A DNA stretch of 64,000 bases from Azolla pinnata (lineage: Eukaryota > Streptophyta > Polypodiopsida > Salviniales > Salviniaceae), in assembly GCA_037176905.1 (NCBI GenBank), contig JBBBWG010026979.1, forward strand, positions 91,319 to 155,318, given 5' to 3'. Below are positions 1-14,458 of the stretch, piece by piece (positions within the stretch are counted from its first letter, which is position 1; every line of letters starts with the position of its first letter). The position numbers were made by a program, and so were the translations under genes. Below the pieces are notes generated by a model that worked only from the letters and a program-made list of their open reading frames with translations, had not been told where the DNA came from and made no database searches.

Positions 1-3000
1 GAAAAGCTTTCTGACTTCCTGAAACCGTGGTCAAAATGTCTGAAGAAAAAGCGTGCATGAAATCACGTACCAGGGATACACAAGAGAAGAGATACCTCTA
101 AACACGATATCTTGAACTCGTGCGGGGTTCTCTTTATAACTGCACAAGAAAAGCATATTAAGCGGTGGGCAGTAATGGACCATTAATAAGATGAACAACC
201 GATTAAATGAGGTTGCATATTAAGGTAGCATAAAGCACAAATTTGGATGAATGATGATTTGATGAAAGGACAATCGATGAAGACATACAAGACTATAAAA
301 AGCAGCATCCCCTTGAAAATAAGCCATATTGAGCACCAGCTGAAAGTAAATTTCATCTTCAAGGCAGCCCAGTGCTGAACTTTTTACACTCCCTTCTTGG
401 TCTATGTAATGCTACACAAATTTCTTGCAGAAAATTCCGAAGGAAATACATCAAATTATCACCTTCTCGATATAGTGATGGAAGCAAACCATCCGGAGAA
501 ATGAAAACTGGTCCATCAGGAAGAGTAACACCATCCTTCAAAACCATGAGAGATTATTTCATGTTCATGATTTGACAGAGTAGCTATTCCAACAAGCCAA
601 GTTATACATACTTGACTTAAATTTCCAAGAAACTGCCGAGTGAGATGGGATTGTGAAATAGAACGAGCACTTAAGAACAATAGCTCATATCCGTTTTCCT
701 GCGGTACACAAGCAAACACTGAGCACTATTATGGGTCACAGCATTTTAGATCAACAATATGAAAAGTAACGATCATAAGCAGGGCAACGGTGATATAGCT
801 AAATGTGAATCAATTTTATGGAGACAGCTATGGCAACCCAAGGCAAGGCGATGTATCTATGAATATACATTCTTCATCACTCTCCATGGAAGGTTTTTAT
901 ATATTTGAAGGATTGCTGGAAACTAGCAGAACCCACAAATCAGAACATAGAACATAATGTGAAACATCAATGGGTTATGGAACAGGATATAAATTGCAAT
1001 AAGGTATTTGTTTGGTGATGTGAGAAGTAGACACTCTTGTAGCCTACATGAGACATAAACACCAACCTTAATAGCAGAGAAGAGGCGTGCAACTCCAGAC
1101 TGACTCCAATCCTTCCCAACAAGAGGCATAAATTGTCCCAAAACATCAGACCTGTCCATTACAACCATGACCTAATATAAGATGCTTAACAATCGAGAAA
1201 AAAATGATAATTTCCCAAACAGGTGAGGGAAAATGCATCGTTTTTCTCCCAGCCTATTTCTGTGCTCCTCTAGATTCATCCAAAAGCATATTTCTGACAT
1301 CATCAAAAGCACAATGCTTTGCACTCTGCTTGCATTACAATACAAGCAACAGTTTCAACTTTGCATTGTATAAAGAACTAGCCTCCATGACATCTAGACT
1401 GACATCCAAATGTATCAAAGGACACATGCGCAGACATGCACTATGGTTTCTCTTTGCATGCTGTTTGGCAAATGGGACGGGCAGGATGACTATGGGCAAG
1501 AGATGACAGTCAGGAAATACTGTCTTAAATTTGCCATTTTCTTTGTTTCTACTTTCTTTACACGTTTCTTTCCTTTTTAAGCACTTTATTCTTGTGGTTT
1601 TAAAGACATCTAGATTTATCCTCGCACACAAGAAAAACCATGCTATGGCGCTCCATTTTCTTCCTCTGAGAGGATTAATGCATTCTACCCTCTATAAGAT
1701 CAAAAGAAGCCTGGACTTCATACAAGGATTCATTTATGTTCCATTAAACGTATGTGTATATGCATTCAGTTGTACGTCAAAATTTAGCACATACCACCAA
1801 TGCTTGCAATATAGAGATTTACTTACTTGGTAATAGTCCCGTCAACATCAGAGATCACAATTCTTGTATTCCATTTCCATAAATAGACATTTGCATCAAC
1901 CTAATATCGGATAAAAGTAACCAATCAGATGTCCACTGCACAGTCACCATACCATGGAGAAGATCTGAAAGAAAAGAAGGGTACCTGTGATTTTCTAGGA
2001 TCACCTGGAAAGGTGAAAGCAATTTTATTTCGACCTTCCTTCAGTCTTAAAGATGAGATGTGGTCTGATGTTGGTAAATAGGATTGCACTATTCGCTTCT
2101 GAGAAAGTTGACGGCGGACATTGTGCTTTAGAGGTTTATTTATTGATGGGTTCCCAACAGTTACCTGGGTGGCCCCATCTCTAGAGATGGCAGATGTAAC
2201 ATCAGCTACCATTCCAGGTGATGATTTTCTAAGCGAAAGGGACCACCACTTAGAACGAGAAATACTAGCAGTTTTTGGTATCTCTATATCTCTGCTTCCT
2301 TTTGTTGCAATCTCCTCCTCCACCTTCAAAATGGCATTTTTTTCTGACATGCATGAGTTCTTCACAGGCTCCAAAGCGCAATCATCAGACTTAGCACCAT
2401 TATTCCCATCTACAAGACCATCAGAAACCGAACCAAGAGGTACGACATATTGACCATCTGACATTGATCGGTTATTTTCACCCGCAGCAGTTATTACAAT
2501 GTTGTGATCATCCCAAAATATTTCATCTGCCGTTGTTGTGTCTGTATCTCCTTCCAAACCTGCAGTCTGTATCTTCTGCAATGCAAACCAATCCTCTGCA
2601 ATCACGGTATGCAACATCGTATCACATTGGACAGCATCAGATGACCTGCTAGTCAAACCAAATTGAGCTTCCTCCCCCACTTCAACGCGCACCTTCTTTG
2701 ACACTGCTATAGTCAAGCTCTCATCAACAATCTCTACGGCCTCTTCTCTCGGATGCACATTGGGTAGCATCGTGAGTTCTCCTTGTAGAACAGGCCTTCT
2801 TTGCGTGTCTGTAAGAAGAAATCCTCTACCAAATGTCAAAGTTTCTTCATTATCTTGGGCCAGTATTTCCAATGAAGCCTGTAGCCTTTCGGCATCTTTC
2901 GGAGGAGATGCATAGCTGGAATAGAGTTGAGGAGACGCGTCCACTTGTTTTTCAAAGAAGGCCTCCCCTTTGCTGTTGAGAGCCATGGAGAAGCTAGCCT

Positions 3001-3193
3001 TGACATCATTGACCCAGATCTCGACACGTCTACCGCTCCCATCTGCACCCTGCGGATCAAACCGTCTGACATACCAGGGGGAGCTTCGGAACGACCCATC
3101 ATCCTGCTGCACGACGATGATGTCGACCGCGCCTTGAAATGGCGCATAGACACCCTGGGACAAATAGTTCCCGAGCTTCACAATCGACAACAT
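1..3193 (-). CDS. PAH: Phosphatidate phosphatase PAH (lipin family), 3' end beyond window
   Basis: Mg-dependent phosphatidate phosphatase converting phosphatidic acid to diacylglycerol, a cytosolic/ER-associated enzyme of lipid synthesis. The N-LIP domain opens at the chosen ATG (3193; [11 protein letters not shown], then [10 protein letters not shown] and SSPWYV), and NSKGEAFF keeps the glycine essential in lipins. An in-frame ATG at 3214 is the alternative start. A long variable middle region fills the rest of exon 1 (to about 1985). Visible C-LIP/HAD exons are 1900-1827 (IVISDVDGT, the DxDxT catalytic motif), 1151-1067 ([20 protein letters not shown]), 698-612 ([16 protein letters not shown]) and 535-463 ([12 protein letters not shown]). 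Splice phases join cleanly. The exon that should follow, starting with the family's RRAPHEFKI segment, is not seen and must lie left of the window. It lies head-to-tail downstream of DRP2 on the same strand. Confidence 0.93.
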
Positions 3194-3580
3194 ACCGGGC
3201 ACACCATCAATCAAGCCAGCAGCCTCATTCCATGGAGCTGTTTATCTCTTATTCTCCACAAATGCCTTCATGGTGGAGGGAGGGTTGTTCTGGGGCAGGA
3301 TTCCCCAGTTTATGGCAAGCCAAAACAAGGAAGGGAAGGGGGTGGAAATAGCAAGGTGTTACAGGCAAAGACCAGACCTGGGCTGGGCTGACCTGGCGAT
3401 GGCGATGGCGATGATGCCGGATGGATCGTGGCTCTGAGTGCGACGCTCGATTTGATCTGCTCCTTGGTGGTGATGCACCTGGACAGATCAGGAAGAGGAA
3501 TCTTCCTGCTACAAATGGAGCTTTGCCTTGTCTTTCTTGGCCCAAAATCTGTGTAGTATATATACACCGTATATAATACA

Positions 3581-3613
3581 TGTATAATACTGTATCTGCC
3601 CATGTATTATACA
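3581..3613. other. Perfect 10-bp inverted repeat in PAH upstream region
   Basis: TGTATAATAC (3581-3590) and GTATTATACA (3604-3613) are exact reverse complements around a spacer of 13 bases. They sit in a TATA-rich stretch (3553-3625) about 390 bases upstream of the PAH start. It may be core-promoter DNA for PAH; a function for the palindrome is not shown. Confidence 0.5.
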
Positions 3614-3689
3614 CTGTATAAACTCTTGTACATGTTGAGATTTATACACTCTCTTTGTTGTGGATGAAATCAAACATCATGAACTGAAC

Positions 3690-3960
3690 CTCCAATTCAT
3701 ACACATTTCATAGATCCATGCAATTGATATACTCTTCATAGATCCATTCAATTCATTTCCTCTTCATAGATCCATTCAATTCATTTACTCTTCATAGATC
3801 CATTCAAAAACTCCATATACTACTCATATGGATCCAGGATACATTGCCTTTTGATACATAGATCCATTCAAAAATTCCATATACTACTCATATGGATCCA
3901 AGATCCATATACTACTCATATGATTCACATTCAAAAATGCAATGATTCCATATGTATAGA
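3690..3960. repeat. Compound minisatellite upstream of PAH
   Basis: A short unit containing TCTTCATAGATCCATTCAA is repeated in tandem from about 3730. It is followed by a second repeated block containing TCCATATACTACTCATATGGATCCA (here split over 3811-3838, 3876-3900 and 3904-3932). It lies in the spacer between the DRP2 3' end and the PAH 5' end. A run of 16 G lies at 4217-4232. I see no gene in 3215-4310. Confidence 0.75.
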
Positions 3961-4310
3961 TTTCAACTACGCGGTAACGAAATCATTCTCTTATATAACT
4001 AACTTTAGAGGATGAAAAATGATCCCAACCATTAGTTACAACGGATTGCCATCGTGTTTTTCGGCTCCTACTGAAACCTTCTTTCTTATTCTTTCTTCTT
4101 CCCTCGATCTGGCAAAAAAAAACCCCTTGCATGGCAGTCTTGATTAGCATTTTTCAAAAAATAAGGCAGTGTACAGGTACAAGAATTGCCTTATGGAGAC
4201 ATTACAGAAATTGTGAGGGGGGGGGGGGGGGGCTCAATTGCTACAAGAATTTGACCCCCTATATATCGATCAAAATCACGGCATATAAAGACAGTAATCC
4301 TTTCAAGTCA

Positions 4311-7300
4311 TCAATATCTATACATCGATCCCCCCGAGGAAGGCGGAACCGGTGGCAAGCGAGAAGGTGTTCTTCTGTTGCTGACGTTTACATCACCGTT
4401 ATCTTCCTGGTCACCAAATCTTCGGCTATTTCCTCCATTTGAGGATGCTCGGTAGCTGTCGTTCCCAGCATCTTCGAATGCAACTCGCCAATCCTCACCC
4501 CTCCCCATACCATCACTTCCTGACCGAGTTGCACATCATATCATAACAGATTTTTTAGCAAATGGGTTAACTAGACTACTACTAAAACATAATGATTGTG
4601 CAAAAACTGAAATGTACCACCAGCTGTGGAATCACGCGATTCATGGATGCTTAATTGACGGGTTAACCGGCTAAGTAAGGAAGCTTGCAGCTTCGCACGC
4701 TCACGCCGTTTCTTGACATCTTTATCCTCTTCCAGAAGTGCCTCAATAACTTCATTTGGCTTTGCACTGCATGTTTTTCAAAAGCTTTCAATAATTGCGT
4801 TCTACAACAAGACCTCTGTACAACGAACGGCCCAGATCAAAGGTACCTGATAGAGCTATAAAGTTGGTTCAACATTGCATCTTTTGCTCTTTCAACTTGA
4901 CACAGGACCACCGCCTGTAATGCACCGTTTGAGAGTAAAAACGATGTGTTATGCATGTCAGACGTGCAGAACTCTCAAAAAAATACTGACCTTCGGAATG
5001 TTGGCAGCCAAGCTGTTTAATACAGCTTCAACGTAATCACGCACTTCTTGAGCCATCAGTTTCAGGTCTTCATCTGGATCAAGAGGCCTCCTCATGACAG
5101 TATCCTAGAGAAATTATCAGTGAAATATTCAGGCAAGCAATAAAGCCGAATGAGATGGGAATATTCTGAAATTTATGATATTTGAATTTCTAATTAGTCC
5201 AACCACTATTTGCATAAACAAATATAGAATCACATACAAGCGAACCATCTGAAAAACTTGTTTTTATTGTAGAGTCTGAATCATTTGAAGGACCTTTCGC
5301 TCCTTTAGATGCCTGAGCCTTAATAAGTAATTTTGCAATCCACTCCTTTCTGTCTATAGCACTTTCAGCCTTGAGCACTACAGAATGGTGTGCTACATTA
5401 AAAACAACCACGCCTTTTGCATTAGATTACATAAATTGCCCCCAAGACATCAATGCTGGATAACAAGCTTAGATTCACACCTTTTACAACAGTCTTGTAC
5501 GATACTTTGTTACTGATTTTGAAGCAGAAGCCATCACTGGTATCTTGAGCGTTCGCTTTGTCCTTCTTTGAGCTCTTAGATTTTGGTGCCTCGTCAGTGG
5601 TATCCTTTTCAGACCACTCCTCAACAATACATTCCTGTATGCATGTTACCAGCAAACCAAAAATGAGGGACATGCAGTTTGAAATATCAATCTAAGTTTA
5701 GAATCATGTAACTAGAATCTCACATCCAAACTGATGACTCCTCTAAATAGCTTTTCATCTGAACTTTTGGTATATCCCAGCTGCAGATATAAAAGTCAAA
5801 TGAATTCACCCTTCTTTCCATAAAATATTTCACATGTATTCAACAAGATATTCACCTTTCCATTTTTCTCATTCAGAACAAACCATCGTTTCTTCCAGGC
5901 ATTCGATTTTGAACTTTTCTTAAACAGATATCCTGTTTCAAGCGCCAAGCAAAATAGAGCGGAATTAAAGTTAAAACAACCACGCACATGCCGAACACCT
6001 GCTGGTGGATTATGGCTCGCTACTACTACAGAAAATCCAACCTGCTGTAAGCTCTCCAGCAGATCCAGCTGTTTGCAATGAAGATGTCTCTTTTGTATCT
6101 TTTTCTGACGTAAGCTTATCTTTCAATGACTTTAAACTACCTCCTGTTTGGGGAGGAGGTGTCGATGACTAGAGAACAATACAGAATATATGTTTAACAA
6201 AAAAATTGCCATTGGGATTTAGGCAAAGAATATTATAATAGAGAAACATACTCTATTCATTAGAGACTGCTCTGCTTCTTGAACTTTTTTAGATGTTTTT
6301 TGCCTTAATTCATCTTCTCTTCGTTGTCTATCTATTCTGTACAAATGATACAACACAGCAATCTATTATATAAGAAATATCAGATAAATGACCTTTAGAA
6401 AGTTTGTAGAAATATAAGATTATATACATGCATGTTCTTACCTTGAACTATTTCACTATTGCTAAAATCCTAATGAAACGCATACTATAGCACACAAGCC
6501 AATAGAGAACCCCTTCAAGCTTCCTTTACACAGAATAGCAGAAAGAGCACGTGTTATGGAAACAGATCTCTCAAATACAGAAGATGATGCCCATCTTTGC
6601 CAAATACATGTGAAACCCATATGCAACATAAAATGTCGATTTTTCAGTTTTAATCTTTTTGTTGCATGCAAATCTCTCCCTCCAAAACAAATATCAGATG
6701 GACACTCAGATAGCAGATTAGCCAATTCCTATATATAGTAATATACACATTCACCACTCTACGCACATGCCACAAATTGAAACCAATAACCCATCAGCCG
6801 TTAAAGATATTTTATCTACCTGCGTTGCACAAGCCGAATAAAGTGTTGAGGCGGTATAAATGCTCTTTCCATGTCCACTAGGGCAACAACCATCTTCCTT
6901 GATTCTCCACGATAATCATCAAGGGCAGCACTTGCTATAGCCACAACCTACATCAATCCTCAATAAATGAAAGCTCATAATTTGATATGTTGCACACATG
7001 AACACTCACACACATCAATTTTACCTCGCGCTTAAAGGGAGGATATCTTCCCAATCCTGATGTAGAAGATGCAGCTGATGAAACAATGTCAACCAGGATG
7101 TGATGAACCTGGATTTTAATAATTACAAATGTCAACAGAAAAGGATACATAAACAAGATGCATTGAAACTTATTTCATATCAGCTCCAGTTTCCATTGTG
7201 ATTTCCTCAATTGTTTTAAATCTTGTTGTTTTAAGTCTCAGAGTCTTTTGTAAGCAGTATGGAAGCCATTTCCTGCAGATTTCGGTTTTTTGTTCACAGT

Positions 7301-10300
7301 ATGCATAGTACAGCTATTTGTAGAATGTTACTTTCTTCTGAAAATTAAGAACGGTGGTTAGTACTCCCAATTAAATCTAGCTAAACACTACCTTGAACTT
7401 ACCACCCTTCCAAATTCTATTACCTTATGTCGGTAGCTCACTAGAGAACTAGCAGTCAAGTGAAAGCCAATCTAGACACTGTGCCTCCTCTTCCAGGATT
7501 ATGCTTGGGGGAAACAATTATATAAATATTACTATATACTGGAAGCATTTTGGTGAAGACCAATTATGTAGTGGAACTATAAAGATAAGTGATAGGCACC
7601 ACTAAAGCATGGGTAATGAGATCAAAAGCAGAACTAAGAAAGGTGGCAAAATACCTAGGAACAACACTCACAGGGCCTCAGTTCTCCAGTTATTAATGCT
7701 CAGCTTCCTCATGGATATGCAGCCCTTAGTGCCCTTAAGCGACAATGTACACAAAGCCACGAACTGAATAGTGGTTATATTTTTGTACACTTGTGAGTGT
7801 AGACAGAGATATCCACTTCTCAGTTTCTACCATATATTTCCGCTTATTTGATGAACCTCGATTCATCTACTTCAACTATGGGGAATAATATGTGTATAAA
7901 GTTATCACAGAGTAGCAACATCTATTACATAAAATTACCATTACAATTGAAGCTACAGTACCATTATTTAGTTTCCATATTGACTTGCGATCATATAATC
8001 ACAGATATATGATAAACAATACCGACTCTTTTCAATAACAGTTTCTTCAACAGCTGCTATTCCAAAAATAATATCGCCGTGCAGGTAACAGAAAACATGG
8101 TGGCACTCACCTCATCAACACACTGTCGTGCTGGCTCTTTCGCTAATTCCAAGACCTTGCGAACAAGCGATCTAAGACCTTTTTCTGGAGATATGAGGTA
8201 AGGTAGATATCCATCTGCTTCAAGAACAACCTGATATATGCACATGTGAACAATTATCGGAGGCCATTTCACAGCCCAAAAAAGCAAAAGCATGTATGTC
8301 TCTAAGACCATGTAAGAATTCACACATACGATTGCTAGCTGGGAGTTTCAAAAGAATCAGATTAATTCAGTACCTATTACATTTGACAATGTACCAAAAT
8401 TGTAAACCAAATTTATTGAGTTTATAACTCAGTTACGTATTTGTTGCAAGTAATTTATCAATCTGCTCCATAACATTAGAAAGTTTTTAATAGGGGATAA
8501 TTTATAATCATTAGAGAATATGAATAGTCACTTTTGTATATATGAAGAGCTAATGAGTTATCTGCATGAAGTCACAAAACATTAAACCCTACATGATTTA
8601 AGTATTAATCACAATAAGCTTGGGATTTGATTTGCAATTTGCATAAGTACCTTCTTAACGTTATTCAAATCAAACAGGTCATTCAAAGGAAGTTGTTTAA
8701 TCCGATTGGGAAGTGCTCCTTCGAAGCTTGTCACTACTTTCCAACTTCCACCCTGACATGCATATTCAATCCAATCACAAATATCGGATTTATAAACCTC
8801 AAAATCACAGGCTTTAAAAACCATTGTAAACTGTGAATAACCATGCCATAAAATCATGATACATTATTCGGTAACTTTTCAAAAATACAATGAACCCACT
8901 ACATATCTAACAACATGCCAATAGGTTGCTATCGCCAACAAAAGTGACATTGACATTGACAAGCACAGGTACCAAGATACAATATACATGTACCATATCA
9001 TTGGCTAGCCAGTTTCTTGAACACCCTATGAGATCCCATCAGTGTCTTCCATCTTTGCCTCAATCCATCACAACCACATAATACAGGCATCATTTCCCTG
9101 ACCATCACTGCACTTTATGTTCTTTAGAAAACTTATTTCTTTCACTTTTACAGTATCAATCATCTTGAGCTAACCATGTCTCACAGAAAAAATTCTGCCT
9201 CCAATAAATGTTGAACACATAGTGAATGTTCGTTAAAGCAAATGATTTTGGCCTTAAAGTTGACAATAATTGGTCAGCATAAACGACTCCAGAATAGTGA
9301 AACTTAAAGTAGAAAATACATAAACGTGTTAGACCAACATCTGGGTAGCAAAAGCATCAAATAAATAAAGCTGTCTCATTTGTGGTAGATAACTATTTTG
9401 AGATGCACTCTTTCTAGGCCTTATTGGCTTTTTGACTCTGCTTAAACATGAGAAAAGAATGTTTGACCGAAAAAAGAATAGAATATAGTAATACAGTACA
9501 TACCTCCCCTGTATTTATATGCTGTAGGAATTTGTCCTCAAACTCCCGGCATAGCTCTAAAGCAATTGCACGAGTACCTTCAGATGTTTGCACCAGTGAT
9601 TCTCCTAGCCTAGCGAACTCCTCATTCACCTGCTGAGAACGTCCTTCAAGCCTGCAAACAAAATTAAAATTAACGGGCATAAAATTTCTACAGAAAACAG
9701 ATGACGACTACATAGAGAGGGGATATACTCTTTAACATTAAGGCTAGTATTGTAGTTTTTTTTTCATGATGCACAAGACCTGGACAGGAACATAGTTCTT
9801 AAACACTGGCCTTACATGAGAGAATGTGGAAAATAGGAATATGAGAGAAGCTATAATATCCCGCATGCACATAGCTCATAATCATCAGGAATATGATGGA
9901 AAAATCTAGCCATACATGAGAATCATGCAGTTGTTAAACATATTCAGCAAAAAAATGAAATGAGACATATCATTGAGAAACTGACTTAAGAGTTTCCATG
10001 CACAGCCGTTATAAAAACCTTTCATATGAATACACTTTAAAAACTTGTTGACATGCAGTGGGAGAATTAACAAGTGAAGGTATAAATATCAAACAATACA
10101 ACATTCACGTGCAAGGAAAACAGGATCATTGCAACAATTGCATTTGAAACCATTTTAACTCTGACACAGTTATGATCCGATGTCTGTCAAACGACACTAT
10201 GCATTACCTCTACAGATAATACTCCAGTATCTCTTTATCCAAACATGAAAGTATACAGAATGTGCTGGTGAACTTGGGATTTGACATAATGAATGGTACA

Positions 10301-13300
10301 AGTGGACTCAAAATACGAGTAGCAGAAGGAAACAGATCAGAAATATGCACAATAAACACAAGCATATCCTTACTACTTGTTCCTATTCCCTCAAAATATG
10401 CAAAATTAGAAATTAGAACAAACCCGGAAAGAATGCTGGGAAGCCGCAACTTCAGACGCTTCTGTATCTGCTTTGCAAGTGTATCCACTAATGCATTTCT
10501 TCCCAGCTTAGACTGTGGAGCACTATTAAGTATGGATTTTAGGTTTTCCATTTCAGCTCTCCATGCTGTCTCTAAAGAATTATCACTTCCAACAGAACCA
10601 GCATGAGCAGCTGCAATTGAAACCGATTGTCCGATCAAAGCTACCCATGGAACATCTGAAGTGATGGTTGGGCCTTGGCCTACAAGAAGAGCTTGAACAG
10701 CTGCGAGATTCCTCTGGTCATTGGCTGCTAGATCAACTTTACTTATAACTCCAACTGTTCTTGAGCCTGCCGCAGACCAAATCATCTAAAATCAAATTTC
10801 TTCACCAACTTCACAAATTAGATCTTTAACTAGAACTACCATCAGGATCCATTTCATGTGCAAGCCGTAGACCCCGAGAACTGGAAATTTCTGGAGCCTG
10901 AGATGCAGGAACAACTACAAGCAAGATCGAATCACTATTCCCTGCAAGTTCCTTGCCCTATCGATACCACACATGCAGACAGTAAAAAAATATTGCACAT
11001 AAAACTTTTAGGACAATAGGAGAAATTTATGGCATGCTCTTTAAAATCATCAGGTGAAGCTTTAAAACGAAGGCATCTGCTCACCAGAGAATCATCAAGC
11101 GGTCGCTGATCAACACCAGGAAGGTCTATCAACCTCAGAGGTGGTGCTGTAGAATACATGAGAACAGAAAATTCAGACTCCTAAGGATAATAATGACACA
11201 AACAATGGGAAATTAGTAACACTGAATTTCCATCATACTTTAGACTCTAATGACATATCAAAATCAGAAAAATTTCTATGCTGGCAGTCTTTAGTATGAA
11301 GTGCCAATCACCATGATGCATGTACAATAATGCACAAAAGTTTGCCACCTAAAAGTATTATTATATGCTAGAACATATAATGACCTGGAGAAATATATTG
11401 GTTTAAGCATCAAAGTTGAAAAGATGAGCATGTCACCTGTGCTTGAACGAAGCTTAAGGCGAATTTCTTCAGGACGCCCTCTTCCTGAAGAGGATATTTG
11501 AATTGCTTTACTGAGTTTGTCTTGTAAAGAATGTCGAATCGTACCTGGTATAAACACAAGAAGATGATCATGTCATAACGGAAGTCTACACATGCTATGA
11601 TCATACCAACCCTTATACATATATATAGATGAAGATCATTGGATTTTATGAATAGTTTTATATATGCCTACATTCTTAGTACAAAGATAGATATATACAT
11701 GTGACATATCTTAAGCACAGAATCACATATACTTATTAGAGAAGAAGAATCTCAATATATGCATATGTGATAGATAAAACTTAACACTCCTTCGACGAAA
11801 TGAACATTGACAAAATGAATATCTCAATGAGAATTGAAGTAAACATGTCATACAGAGTGAGTATTCCCCATTACGTCATCATCATCAATCCACCAGTGTA
11901 CCACAAACTAACACTAGAAATCATATATCAAAATGCTAATTACGCAAACCATCATGGCAACACTCAGATGAACAATATAACCATGAAAATGCACAGCAGA
12001 ATCCATGAAAGGAATCTAGTAAACAGCATGTAGGTAAAATACTACATTATCAAAATTTCGAACGAACTGTTTAAGTTCTCCAGTTTATGAAATCAGAATC
12101 TAATGATTTTGTATAAATGATGAACTGTTAACAAACATCAAGCTATTTCCAAGAAGTATTGCACTTGAAGCTCTGGTTTTTGTGTGTATAATAATCCTAT
12201 GTGACCGGATAATCAGCCACTATAGAATGACAAGAAGACCTGGGGAATTCCTAGAAATGAGAGATTGCTGTTTCAGAATGCATTACATTGAAATACAATG
12301 TGGTGCTTTCATGTATAATGAAAATTAGTGTACTTCCATTAATCATGGCATCCCTTGCAAATTTAGTAATATAAAATTTTCCTAATGCTCAACATGTACA
12401 ATAGACATGAAGAAAACAAGAAAAATCATCATGAAACATTTTCTTTTGAACATATGAATTTGTTGGATAAAAGCGTTCTATGTACGAACCCCTACAAACA
12501 GGTCTCATCTCTGTTGATTCAATGATACTGGTGTGTCGTGGTCAACGAGAACTAATCATTGGGGATAGACAGACCAGTAAAACAGCAGTAGCTACAGATA
12601 CAATTCTAAATCAGAAAGGACAAAATATTATCTGCATCTATGTTGCTATTGGTCAAAAGGCCTCTTCTGTAGCCCAGGTATTGATATTAATAAACCTCAT
12701 TCATCCTATTTTACCATCTAAGAAATAAAAATACAAAAACCAGAGTGGCCTAGGAAGTTACAACCAATAATATTTTCTTGTCTTTCAGAACAATAAACCA
12801 AAAATAAATGTGGCTCAAAAGAGTCCTGTCTTCAACACACACAAGATTCTCAATTTCAGATAATCTGAAACTTCTACATCCAAAAGATGTTCAATGTGGG
12901 ACAACCCAAAACAAAGACACAAAGAGTGACCCAGAAGGATAAATATATAGCAAAGACATAGGAACCTTATTAATTGATCGATAATAAGTAGATCAGAGGA
13001 AGAATAAAACTAACGAAAGATATAAATCCACACTGTTATAAATATATAGCAACTTAACTTCAGTTACAGCTCATAATAAAAACCTTACTTGCTGAAACTT
13101 GTTGTACTTTATTTTCGACTTGTACACCTAATCCTTTTCCGGATAATGAGTCATCACGTTCCATATCAATAATAATGGAAGCTCTAGTTACACCATTCTC
13201 TCCAGTTGGCTGGAAATTCGCAGAGTTATATGCAAAGGATATAGTGTCAAACACTCGAGCTTCACTCTTAAAGAAGAAAAATATTTCAAGGCACAATTTC

Positions 13301-14458
13301 TCTGGCCATCAGTTGATTGGATTACCAGGACTGGATGACCCATCAAGCTGTTGAGCACTGCTGACTTCCCAGCACCCTGTAAAAGCATGGCCATTCAAAA
13401 TTTAGAGAAACATGAAACGTCACCATCTGCAAATAAAGGAAGACATATTAATCTGATATATGACGTTAAAAAATGGCCTTTTACTGTGAACAAGAGATTA
13501 AAATGGCCATCATATGATATTGAACAAACGATAAAAACAAGGGATCACATTTTCTAATGTTTTCTCTCTCCGAGATCACATCTGCTAAGGAACAAAACAA
13601 ACCACTAGAGATCTTGTAGAATGGCTGCACTACGAAGTTTCCTCATTGAATTACCAGAGGTAAGGAGACTATACGTGAGTCAACATCTTTAGCAAATCAA
13701 TGCAACCAATGTCCATTACTTCACATTGTCGAGTTGTATAAAAGAGAATAGCTGGTATCAAAGTACCATGAGATTTAATTGCTCACATTCTTAAGGAAGC
13801 AACCCAACTTTTACATTAGGCAGGTAAAAACAGGAACTTTGACTGTACAATGAGATCCAGACACTTCGTGTTGTTGAGCGATTCAGATAAATACAATGTA
13901 CTGTGAAATCCAATCATTCATGCGGTTGCAAAATCGAAATGGATGCTGCCATTCGATGAATAAAGCTCAGAAATTATCATGCGATTACATCAATCTTAAA
14001 TTAAATAAAACCATACGTCGGACGGCTAACATAGCACCATGAAATATCAACCACTGAATTGATTCAGAGAAAACAAACAAAATCGTTTTTTGTGTGGGAT
14101 AAGCGCGATCATATGATGAGACCTTATTCCTCGGAACCAAACCAAACGTTATACTGCACATTATTCATAAGAGAAGATGCGAGCGTTTTCAAAGATCTGG
14201 TCATTGCATAATGGCCATAGAAAATTAAGCAAGACGCCATTCCTAGCATAAGCAGAAGAAGCTGAGCAAGCAACTTGGTAGCTAAAAGGCACAGAAAAAA
14301 ACTACGGATCCTAAAAGGCTTGGAGAACGAACCATGTTTCCGAGGACTATGACGTTGAGGAAGGACGATGCTTCTCTGAGTGCATCTTCGGGGTCCTCAT
14401 CGGAGAGGAGAGCCTCGGCTTGCCTCATGGAGTCAGCGAGCTGTATCAGATTCTCCAT
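4311..14458 (-). CDS. DRP2: Dynamin-related GTPase with PH domain, DRP2 type
   Basis: Large GTPase for membrane scission in clathrin-mediated endocytosis, post-Golgi traffic and cell-plate formation. About 22 small exons can be read, giving roughly 900 residues, close to the usual ~914. The start is the ATG at 14458 ([15 protein letters not shown]); an upstream in-frame ATG at 14605 is less family-like. GTPase signatures: [12 protein letters not shown] split over exons 1/2 (14333 and 13376), TGENGVTR (about 13195), IDLPGVDQR (about 11120) and ISKVD (about 10740). The middle domain runs through about 10424-6820 ([41 protein letters not shown]). The PH domain is in 5960-5240 ([20 protein letters not shown]). 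The GED follows at 5106-4620 ([34 protein letters not shown]), then a proline-rich tail ending in SMYRY and the stop at 4311. One intron holds a chloroplast atpA fragment. No frame break was seen. Confidence 0.93.
12471..12680 (+). pseudogene. atpA: Chloroplast atpA fragment inserted in a DRP2 intron (NUPT)
   Basis: About 70 codons match the plastid ATP synthase alpha subunit: [40 protein letters not shown] and [13 protein letters not shown]. The plastid paralogue is favoured over mitochondrial atp1 by the NQKGQN spacing, which lacks the insertion of atp1. It has decayed: the Walker A motif reads GDRQTSKT instead of GDRQTGKT, and the usual MIPIGRGQ reads MILVCRGQ. Similarity ends abruptly on both sides. 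It lies antisense to DRP2 inside the intron between the exons ending near 13090 and starting near 11545, so it has no coding role. This is nuclear integrant plastid DNA. Confidence 0.88.

Noticed and set aside
12480-12728. A functional plus-strand ATPase gene
   Set aside because: Only ~70 codons of atpA, with a damaged nucleotide-binding motif, inside an intron of another gene.
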